A stretch of DNA of 64,000 nucleotides from an uncultured Croceitalea sp. (lineage in GTDB: Bacteria; Bacteroidota; Bacteroidia; Flavobacteriales; Flavobacteriaceae). Positions 9,034 through 16,128 of this stretch are shown here, piece after piece. How positions within the stretch are numbered: the first letter of the stretch is position 1; the number at the start of each line of letters is the position of its first letter. Under the pieces are notes generated by a model, which did not search any database, was not told the DNA's origin, and worked only from the letters and a program-made list of their open reading frames with translations. A program made the translations under genes and the position numbers. Where the stretch lies: assembly GCA_947503285.1 (NCBI GenBank), contig CANNDD010000004.1, positions 484,615 through 548,614 on the forward strand, read 5' to 3'.

Positions 9034-12000
9034 CTAGCTTTTTGCATAGTTCACCCGGTACCTCCAAAGACTCAAGCCACCAAGGATAAAAATCCCTAAT
9101 ACGGTGTACCAAACAAAGGTTGGTGTAATGACTTGATCACCGCTGGCATAACTATGCAGCCCTACCAAATAAAAATTTACCCCAAAATAGGTCATCATAA
9201 TACTGGCATAAGCAATGATACTCATAAAATTATAGATCCATTTGCCCCTAAGACCAGGTACCAAACGCATGTGTAGTACGAAAGCATAGATCATGATGGA
9301 AATCAAGGCCCAAGTTTCTTTGGGGTCCCAGCCCCAATAACGCCCCCAACTTTCATTGGCCCATTGGCCGCCCAAGAAGTTACCAATGGTCAACATTATC
9401 AAGCCAACGGTCAGTGCTAATTCGTTGATGATGGTCAACTCTTTAAGGTTGATCTCCATTCGTTTTTTGTTCTTTTTGGTGGTCAGTATCATGAGTGCCA
9501 AAGCAACTATGCCCAAAATCATACTTACCGTGAACGGGCCATAACTTCCTACTATTATAGGTACATGGATCATCACCCAATAACTGTCTAAAACTGGCAC
9601 TAGATTGGCAATTTTAGGATCCACCCAGCTTTGATGGGCAATCCAAAGCAACATACAGGTCACAAAGGCGCTGGCGGCGAGTGTCAATTCACTCTTGCGG
9701 CCAAAAGCCAATCCCATACCCATTGTGGCCCAAGACACATATAAGATACTTTCGTAAGCATCACTCCACGGCGCGTGACCAGAAATATACCAACGTAAAA
9801 TCAACCCCGCGGTATGCCAAATAAAGAATAGAATAATGATACCTTTTAAAAAGAAACTTGCTGCGTTCCATAGTTCACGCTCTTTGAAAATCTTGAAAAT
9901 CAGCACAAAAAACAGGAGCGCACCAACAAGTCCATAATAGCGGTATAAGCGATTGAATATATCCAGTTTATTGTATAAAATTTCAGTCGCTATTTTGCTG
10001 TCAGATGGCAATACCTCGGCACCATGGTTCTTTTGGTTCTGTTTGAATGCGGCCAATAGTTTGTCAGCTTGTGTATAGTCACCGGTTTTTATAGCTTGCC
10101 GGACTGTATTTAGGTAGTAGGGCAATCCATTGTTCATAAAATTGGCATAAAGAGAGTCCGCTACCTGATAATCGCCACTTCTAAATTCCAATGGTGAAAT
10201 CCACTTATTGTTCTCGTCATTCAATAAGGGAAATATCTTTACGATTTCACCGCTCAATGCCATATTCAAAAGCCCTAAACGTTCATTGACCTTCTTAAAA
10301 TCTTTTTGAAAGTTATTGGGATTATTGGTGGACGTAGCTTCCTCCATATAGGGCTTAAGCTTATACATTCCCGTGGCATCAAAGAAATCCGTAGCCTTGA
10401 CAAATTTTTGCTCTTTAGGTACTCCCACTATTTCCCGTATGCTATCATTTTCTTTCTTCCCCAAGGCAATGAACGCTGTATTGTACCAAGCTGGTGGATT
10501 GAGCATCATGGAAATAAGCACTTGATCCGGATTCATTCCATTAAACTCATTCTTGCCGCTCAATTTACGTAACAACTCCGAAGAGAAGGTATGAATGGGC
10601 TTCATACGCCCTCCCTCGTCTTGAATGACCAAGGCCCCAAATTTATCGGAATGTTCTTTGCTTACCGTTGTGGAGGCCAAAACAGAATCAATTTGCGCTT
10701 TTGTGGGTAACCGCTTATCATGCTCATTATTTTCTTGGGCCTGTAGCCCTAGAAATCCGAATAAAAACAATCCTGCCGTCAATGCCGCTTTTTTCTTTTT
10801 CAACTTACCCAATGATTTAGAGAGCTCTTTAAACCTTGTCTTTCCAAAGAACATGATACCCATTAAGCCAGCGTAAAGCAGAAAATAACCTATGTATGTA
10901 ATCCAAGTACCCCACTGATCGTGATTCACGGATAAGACCGTGCCCTTTTCATCTGGGTCAAAACTTGCCTGAAAAAAGCGATATCCCTTATGGTCTAAAA
11001 CATGGTTCATGTAAATATCGTAGTCGAAGGGTTTTTCATCTTCAACCGTGATTTTACTCATAAATGATTTATAACTTGCCTCGGTACCGGGATATTTTTC
11101 TGCAATAAAATCATTGAGCTTCATATGAAACGGAAGCTCATAAACTTTCGAACCATAAGACAATGCGAATTCCAATGCACCTACTTTAAACCTATCACTG
11201 AACTCAGCGGTACCCTTACTGCCCAATAACTTCTTCTCAACGGTTTCCCCATTGGCGGTAACGGTAACCACCAAGGCGTCCAAGGTTTGTTTGGTAATTT
11301 CTTCATCGGGTACTTTCACTACACCATACTTGCCTTTAATGAGTGGCTCAGGAATCACAAATTGCATATTCGCCATAGTGTATAAAGACCGTAATTGCAG
11401 GGTTTGTAGACTGTCTTTTACAACTCGTCCTTTAAACTGATCGGCCATTCGCATAAAGTCACCATCAAAAGGAGTTGAAATGAGGTAGGTGCTATCGGTA
11501 GTATGGATGTTGATGGCCCCATCAGTTTCTTTGTTCAGTGCAAAAAGTACATTATGGATGCTTGAGATACCACCATCCTCTAAATAATGCTCGTGTCGTT
11601 GCCCATCGCCCGCCTCAACGATTTTCAAATAGTACTTACCATTTTCGTCAAGGATCAGGCCTTCTTTTGCGCCTTTGATAAAATCTTTATATTCAATCGT
11701 AAAAGCCTGACCATTAAAATCCTCACGCCAAGGCAAGTTACTGCGCTTTCCTTCGGGTGTCACCAAAATAGGATGCTGCAAGGTCTTGCGCATCATTTGG
11801 CCATTCAAATCACCATCAACATAAGCGGTCAAGTATGTTTTATCAGAATAAAATACCTTTTCTGATGCTCCCTCGCGAATCGGCATCATGCCCTCATAAC
11901 TGATATATCTCGTAACAAATGCACCGATAATGATAAGTATCCAAGATAAGTGAAGTATCAAAACAGGCCATTTTTTCCATTGTAAAAGCTTATACCTAAA

Positions 12001-12216
12001 AATATTGCCGGTGAAGTTGACTACAAAAAAGACCATAATGGCCTCGAACCAAGTGGCATTGTAGATGTATATTCGGGCCGTTTCCGTACTATAACTGCTT
12101 TCAACGAATGTGCCTATGGCCATTGCCGCAGCAAACAATAAAAACAAAACCGCCATTAATCGTGTAGAGAAAAGTGTCTTTTTAAGCAGTTCTACCATAC
12201 CCTCTTTCTTTGGCAT
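9034..12216 (-). CDS. ccsBA: cytochrome c biogenesis protein, ResB-CcsA fusion
   Basis: System II cytochrome c synthase of 1060 residues, which exports heme and attaches it to CXXCH apocytochromes. The N-terminal ResB/CcsB-like part has several membrane helices and a periplasmic beta domain to about residue 470. A helix near 480-500 leads into a second periplasmic region of about 220 residues. The C-terminal CcsA part has multiple helices and the tryptophan-rich heme motif WGRYWGWDPKETWAL near 955. Fusion of both subunits is usual in Bacteroidota. The -7 box lies one base before the ATG, so Met7 (12198) may be the true start. Confidence 0.92.
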   Translation of the reverse strand: MPKKEGMVELLKKTLFSTRLMAVLFLLFAAAMAIGTFVESSYSTETARIYIYNATWFEAIMVFFVVNFTGNIFRYKLLQWKKWPVLILHLSWILIIIGAFVTRYISYEGMMPIREGASEKVFYSDKTYLTAYVDGDLNGQMMRKTLQHPILVTPEGKRSNLPWREDFNGQAFTIEYKDFIKGAKEGLILDENGKYYLKIVEAGDGQRHEHYLEDGGISSIHNVLFALNKETDGAINIHTTDSTYLISTPFDGDFMRMADQFKGRVVKDSLQTLQLRSLYTMANMQFVIPEPLIKGKYGVVKVPDEEITKQTLDALVVTVTANGETVEKKLLGSKGTAEFSDRFKVGALEFALSYGSKVYELPFHMKLNDFIAEKYPGTEASYKSFMSKITVEDEKPFDYDIYMNHVLDHKGYRFFQASFDPDEKGTVLSVNHDQWGTWITYIGYFLLYAGLMGIMFFGKTRFKELSKSLGKLKKKKAALTAGLFLFGFLGLQAQENNEHDKRLPTKAQIDSVLASTTVSKEHSDKFGALVIQDEGGRMKPIHTFSSELLRKLSGKNEFNGMNPDQVLISMMLNPPAWYNTAFIALGKKENDSIREIVGVPKEQKFVKATDFFDATGMYKLKPYMEEATSTNNPNNFQKDFKKVNERLGLLNMALSGEIVKIFPLLNDENNKWISPLEFRSGDYQVADSLYANFMNNGLPYYLNTVRQAIKTGDYTQADKLLAAFKQNQKNHGAEVLPSDSKIATEILYNKLDIFNRLYRYYGLVGALLFFVLIFKIFKERELWNAASFFLKGIIILFFIWHTAGLILRWYISGHAPWSDAYESILYVSWATMGMGLAFGRKSELTLAASAFVTCMLLWIAHQSWVDPKIANLVPVLDSYWVMIHVPIIVGSYGPFTVSMILGIVALALMILTTKKNKKRMEINLKELTIINELALTVGLIMLTIGNFLGGQWANESWGRYWGWDPKETWALISIMIYAFVLHMRLVPGLRGKWIYNFMSIIAYASIMMTYFGVNFYLVGLHSYASGDQVITPTFVWYTVLGIFILGGLSLWRYRVNYAKS

Positions 12217-12217
12217 G

Positions 12218-12225
12218 CAAAAATA
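12218..12225 (-). promoter_or_regulatory. -7 box TATTTTTG abutting the ccsBA start
   Basis: TATTTTTG on the minus strand matches the Bacteroidota -7 consensus TAnnTTTG. It ends one base upstream of the annotated ATG at 12216. Transcription from it would begin in or just after that ATG, pointing to a leaderless message or to Met7 as the start. No clear TTTG -33 element was found. Confidence 0.45.
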
Positions 12226-12298
12226 CTTCGTTTTAAATGATTTTAAGTGCTTCAGACATCAAGAAAAGGTTGAACAAAATTGTTAATTATTTTAGAAT

Positions 12299-12448
12299 GA
12301 ACTCGTTTAAACTTTTTTGGATTGAAGCGAACCTGTCTCGCCAGTAGGCAGGTAGCAGCCCACGGAATGGAAAAAAAGACAAAAAGTAGGTGAAAAAGGG
12401 CTCCCGAACCGTCGGGATTCAGCCAATTGAAAAAATTTAAACGAGTTC
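12299..12448. repeat. dispersed palindromic element, copy 1
   Basis: A 150-bp intergenic element bounded by perfect 13-bp inverted ends, GAACTCGTTTAAA (12299-12311) and TTTAAACGAGTTC (12436-12448). Inside are smaller palindromes: ACCTG...CAGGT near 12331-12354 and TCCCGAACCGTCGGGA near 12402-12417. It shares its ends, the GGATTGAAGCGA segment, and a core reading roughly CGGAA-GAAAAAAAGA followed by GGTGAAAAAGGG with the element at 43360-43519, in opposite orientation. The structure looks like a REP/MITE-type non-autonomous repeat. It sits between the divergent ccsBA and DUF2520 genes. Confidence 0.75.
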
Positions 12449-12470
12449 TATATCTAAGAGATCAAGTTCG

Positions 12471-12478
12471 TACTTTTG
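12471..12478 (+). promoter_or_regulatory. -7 box TACTTTTG abutting the DUF2520 gene
   Basis: TACTTTTG fits TAnnTTTG and ends three bases before the ATG at 12482. If used, the mRNA would be essentially leaderless. No convincing -33 partner is present; the repeat element ends 22 bp upstream. Confidence 0.4.
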
Positions 12479-12481
12479 AAT

Positions 12482-13243
12482 ATGATTTCGATTGTTATCC
12501 TAGGTTCTGGAAACGTTGCCTTTCATTTATACACCACCCTACTGGAAATCGATGATATTAATGTCATTCAGGTTTTTGGACGAAACAGCAAAACCCTTGA
12601 GAGGTTCAATGAAAGCATTGAGATCACTACCTACCCTGAACACATTAAAAGTGCAGATCTCTATTTGATCGCGGTAAATGACGATGCCATACCCGATGTG
12701 GCCGAATTACTTGACAAAAAAACCGGATTGGTCTGCCATACCTCGGGCGGGGTGCAGATGGATGTAATCAAGGCAAAGAGAAAAGGCGTTTTCTATCCCC
12801 TACAAAGTTTTACAATGAATAGGGAAATTGATTTCAATACCATTCCTATTTGTATTGAGGCCATCGAAAAATCTGATTTGGCCCTTCTAAGGACAATTGG
12901 CTTGAAAATATCGAGATCAGTTCATGAAATAAGCTCAGCCCAAAGACAATACCTCCATTTAGCCGCGGTCTTTGCCAACAACTTCTCAAACCACTTGTTT
13001 TATATTGCCTCAGAGCTTTGCAAAGAACAAAAACTGTCTTTTGAGCTGTTGAAACCGCTATTACATGAATCAATTGCCAAACTTGGGCACACCAACCCAA
13101 AGAAGGCGCAAACCGGCCCGGCGAGAAGGGGAGACAACCTGACCATGCAAAAACATCTAGACCAACTTAAAAGTCCGATTCAAAAAAAGATATATCAACT
13201 ATTAAGTGAATCCATTAAAACCACTTATGAAGAAAAATTATAA
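12482..13243 (+). CDS. Rossmann-like and DUF2520 domain protein
   Basis: Putative NAD(P)-binding oxidoreductase of 253 residues. The N-terminal Rossmann fold has the nucleotide motif VILGSGNVAFHL (residues 5-16), resembling the ProC/F420-dependent reductase group. The C-terminal helical DUF2520 domain holds QRQYLHLAAVFANNFSNH. The substrate is unknown. The ATG at 12482 is preferred to a TTG two codons earlier. It begins a tight run: the next gene starts 17 bp before its end. DUF2520, KdsC-like phosphatase and Maf genes are often adjacent in Flavobacteriia. Confidence 0.85.
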   Translation: MISIVILGSGNVAFHLYTTLLEIDDINVIQVFGRNSKTLERFNESIEITTYPEHIKSADLYLIAVNDDAIPDVAELLDKKTGLVCHTSGGVQMDVIKAKRKGVFYPLQSFTMNREIDFNTIPICIEAIEKSDLALLRTIGLKISRSVHEISSAQRQYLHLAAVFANNFSNHLFYIASELCKEQKLSFELLKPLLHESIAKLGHTNPKKAQTGPARRGDNLTMQKHLDQLKSPIQKKIYQLLSESIKTTYEEKL

Positions 13244-13754
13244 AGAATACCTGAACCAAATCACCACTTTTGTTTTTGATGTTGATGGTGTATTTACCGA
13301 TGGTTCCGTGTTGATTACCGACACTGGTGAAATGCTTCGTAAAATGAACGTCAAAGACGGCTATGCCCTTAAGACCGCACTTATAAAGGGGTACAATGTA
13401 TGCATCATTTCAGGCGGTACCAATGAAGGGGTCCGTAGCAGATTAAAAGGTTTGGGCGTAACCGATATCTATCTGGGTGCGCACCATAAGACCGAACCTT
13501 TGGAAGAATACCTTGACATTTACGATATCAAACCTGAAAATGTGCTCTACATGGGTGATGACGTACCCGATATTCCCCCAATGAAAATGATTCAGTTGGC
13601 CACCTGCCCGCAAAATGCGGTAGCTGAGGTAAAAGTAATCGCAGATTATGTTTCCCATAAGAACGGTGGTGAGGGCTGTGTTCGCGATATCATAGAACAA
13701 GTTCTCAAAGTACGGGGTGATTGGGATTCTAATTTCAGTGCAAAAAATGATTGA
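13227..13754 (+). CDS. kdsC: KdsC-like HAD phosphatase (KDO 8-phosphate phosphatase)
   Basis: HAD-superfamily hydrolase of 175 residues, the usual length for tetrameric KdsC. The nucleophile motif FDVDGVFTDGSV gives the catalytic Asp pair, IISGGT holds the motif II Ser, and YMGDDVPDIPPM carries the motif III/IV acids. It hydrolyses KDO 8-phosphate to KDO for lipid A core assembly in the cytosol. ATG 13227 lies inside the previous gene (17-bp overlap); a GTG further upstream would add residues unlike the family. It overlaps the Maf gene by 8 bp, indicating one transcript. Confidence 0.88.
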   Translation: MKKNYKEYLNQITTFVFDVDGVFTDGSVLITDTGEMLRKMNVKDGYALKTALIKGYNVCIISGGTNEGVRSRLKGLGVTDIYLGAHHKTEPLEEYLDIYDIKPENVLYMGDDVPDIPPMKMIQLATCPQNAVAEVKVIADYVSHKNGGEGCVRDIIEQVLKVRGDWDSNFSAKND

Positions 13755-14346
13755 GAATCCGCTTGCGAAAAAATTAATCGAACATCGTTTGATTTTGGCC
13801 TCGGGATCACCAAGGCGTAAAAAGTTTTTTGAAGACCTGGGCATTGAGTTTGAAATAAGGTTGCACCCTGTAGATGAATTGTACCCAAATGACTTGAAAG
13901 CAGCTGAAATCGCAATCTATCTTGCCCAACTAAAGGCGAGTGTTTTCAAAGACACTTTAAAAACAAATGAAATTTTGGTGACTTCTGACACTGTAGTTTG
14001 GCACAAAGAACAATCTTTGGCCAAGGCCAATGATGAAAATGAAGCTATTGAAATGCTAACAAAGTTATCGGGGGATTGGCATGAAGTCATTTCTGCAGTA
14101 AGCTTCACAACGACTGAAAAACAAAAGACGGTAAGTGCGACCACCAAGGTGAAATTTTGTCCATTGACCCGAGAAGAGATTCGTTTTTACGTTTCAAAAT
14201 GGAAACCCTTTGACAAAGCTGGGGCATATGGCATTCAAGATTGGCTAGGTGCCATCGGTATCGAGGCCATTGAGGGTTCTTACAATAATGTTGTTGGTCT
14301 TCCTACACATATCGTTTACAAAACGTTAACAGCTATGGTTGACTAG
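13747..14346 (+). CDS. maf: Maf-like nucleoside triphosphate pyrophosphatase
   Basis: Cytosolic house-cleaning enzyme of 199 residues that hydrolyses non-canonical or excess NTPs (dTTP/UTP type) to the monophosphate and PPi. The signature LILASGSPRRKKFFEDLG is at residues 15-32, and the catalytic Asp lies in VTSDTVVW. Further Maf signatures are KAGAYGIQDW and GSYNNVVGLP. ATG 13747 is chosen over a GTG ten codons earlier because the family starts shortly before the ASGSPRR loop. Overlaps kdsC by 8 bp and leads to a lipoprotein gene 33 bp downstream. Confidence 0.9.
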   Translation: MIENPLAKKLIEHRLILASGSPRRKKFFEDLGIEFEIRLHPVDELYPNDLKAAEIAIYLAQLKASVFKDTLKTNEILVTSDTVVWHKEQSLAKANDENEAIEMLTKLSGDWHEVISAVSFTTTEKQKTVSATTKVKFCPLTREEIRFYVSKWKPFDKAGAYGIQDWLGAIGIEAIEGSYNNVVGLPTHIVYKTLTAMVD

Positions 14347-14379
14347 TCATTCTTAGTTATTTTTACAAAAATTTCAACT

Positions 14380-15348
14380 ATGAAAAGATGGTTTCGCTTT
14401 GAATTGATTTTAATCTTGTTCGCTTTGGCAGTAACTGTTTTCGAAGGATGCAAGCAAAAATCAGATACTTCGAAAGAAGAGTTGGCCTCATTTATGAATA
14501 GTGGGGATACGGATACGTCGAACGCTAAGAACAGCCCTAGAAAAAACCTTTCTGAGGCATTCAAGAAATATTGGTACGCCGGCGAGGCGGAAATCACCTC
14601 TTATAAATTGGAGCAGGCCCGTTATGGGGAGCTAAGGGATGGAAAAGCGGTTTTAGTCTATGTCACCGAACCTTTTTTACCAGAAGTTCAGGTAAAGGCG
14701 GACCGTAGTAACCCATCAAACATACCGGTACTCAAACTTAATGCTACCAAAAAATACGTAACGGGTATCTATCCCTATTCCATAATGAGCAGTACTTTTT
14801 ATCCTGTTCATGACAACCAGCATGCGATTAAAACCAGTTTATCCATTCAAGAGTGGTGCGGACACGTCTATTCTCAACTGAACAATCGTGAGGAATTCGA
14901 ATTTACGTCACACTCTTATTTTGAAAATGAGGCCGACCAAAACCTTACTTTGGAAAAAGCGCTGTTAGAAAATGAAATCTGGAATAAAATCCGTATTTCT
15001 CCTTCCGATTTACCTATCGGTGAAATCGACATTATTCCATCACTGGAGTTTTTCAGGGTCAAACACCTTCCCGTTCAGGCGATGAAAGCAAATTGTACCT
15101 TGACCACGGATGGAGCAATCAGTACGTACACCATAGAATATGCGAAAGGCCTCAGAAAATTGACTATTGATTTCTCTAAAGAATTTCCATACACCATCGA
15201 GGGATGGACCGAAGAATTTAAAAGTGGTTACGGTGCAAATGCAAAGACTTTGACTTCAAAGGGAACAAAACTTAAAAGTCTGAAATCACCTTATTGGAGG
15301 CAGAATTCCACGAAATTTGAACACCTTCGGGATAGTTTGGATCTATGA
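14380..15348 (+). CDS. conserved lipoprotein of unknown function
   Basis: Predicted lipoprotein of 322 residues; the N-terminus has a hydrophobic core followed by FEGCKQ (Cys near residue 24). A Ser/Asp/Asn-rich linker covers about 30-60. The rest is a globular domain beginning FKKYWYAGEAEITSYKLEQ with no recognised catalytic motif. It resembles a conserved Bacteroidota family found next to maf, so some databases may carry the neighbour's name by mistake; no Maf motifs are present. Its stop overlaps the MscS-type gene by 4 bp, so the two are coupled. Confidence 0.75.
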   Translation: MKRWFRFELILILFALAVTVFEGCKQKSDTSKEELASFMNSGDTDTSNAKNSPRKNLSEAFKKYWYAGEAEITSYKLEQARYGELRDGKAVLVYVTEPFLPEVQVKADRSNPSNIPVLKLNATKKYVTGIYPYSIMSSTFYPVHDNQHAIKTSLSIQEWCGHVYSQLNNREEFEFTSHSYFENEADQNLTLEKALLENEIWNKIRISPSDLPIGEIDIIPSLEFFRVKHLPVQAMKANCTLTTDGAISTYTIEYAKGLRKLTIDFSKEFPYTIEGWTEEFKSGYGANAKTLTSKGTKLKSLKSPYWRQNSTKFEHLRDSLDL

Positions 15349-15896
15349 ATTCGTTAAAGGAGGTCTTACATTCATATAACAGCGAGCTTGTCGGTACTGC
15401 TATTTGTATTGCGCTATTTCTTTTACTACGATTTCTTGCCGTTAAGACCATTAGACGAATCGGAAGGTTAAGTGATATCAATCAGGTACGCACGGTATTG
15501 GTCGGAAGATATATCACGTTTGGGCTCTTCTTTTTAATGATTGTAGCCTTCATTTTTATTTGGGGGGTTGATTTTAGGGAATTAGGACTTATCGTCTCAT
15601 CAATATTTGCCGTATTGGGGGTAGCCCTATTCGCCTCTTGGTCCATTTTAAGTAATGTTACTGCTGGTATCATCTTATTCTTTTACTTCCCTTTCAAGAT
15701 AGGTGACCGCATACGTATTCTTGACAAAGATTTCCCAGAAGAGGCAATTATCATTGACATTCAAGCTTTTAATATTAACCTTAAAAAGGACAATGGTGAA
15801 TTATTGACCTATCCGAACAGTCTTTTGTTACAAAAGGGTGTCGTCTTGATCCAAAAACAAGTGGCGACCAGCGAAGATTTGGAACAGTCCCTTTAG
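15345..15896 (+). CDS. small MscS-type mechanosensitive channel
   Basis: Membrane protein of 183 residues with three hydrophobic segments (about 16-33, 56-76, 83-112) and the MscS pore/beta-domain segment SNVTAGIILFFYFPFKIGDRI. It should release solutes on membrane tension. It is short for the family: the beta domain is present but the C-terminal alpha/beta vestibule is largely missing. Starts 4 bp inside the preceding lipoprotein gene. Confidence 0.82.
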   Translation: MNSLKEVLHSYNSELVGTAICIALFLLLRFLAVKTIRRIGRLSDINQVRTVLVGRYITFGLFFLMIVAFIFIWGVDFRELGLIVSSIFAVLGVALFASWSILSNVTAGIILFFYFPFKIGDRIRILDKDFPEEAIIIDIQAFNINLKKDNGELLTYPNSLLLQKGVVLIQKQVATSEDLEQSL

Positions 15897-16128
15897 CTGT
15901 TAAAGAATCTCTAAATGTAAACCCCAAGGTTGGTAATATTTTTATCTTTGAATCTAGGACAAGTACGTCTTTTTCAAATGGTAGTTGTACTTTATGTGCC
16001 CAGTAGGTACTCGACAGTTCTGGTTTCATTTTTAGGTTGCCGCTAAAAAGAACAGAAAAGAATTCGGGAATCGCGCTACCTGCGTTTTGTAAGACGTTTT
16101 TGTTTCTATTAACCAAAAACCATCCATT

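Noticed and set aside
15781..16116. Minus-strand frame of 111 codons after the MscS gene
   Set aside because: It has only a TTG start, its last third is the antisense of the MscS gene, and no motif or promoter supports it. The middle part reads somewhat protein-like (FFSVLFSGNLKMKPELSSTYW), so a degraded gene cannot be excluded.
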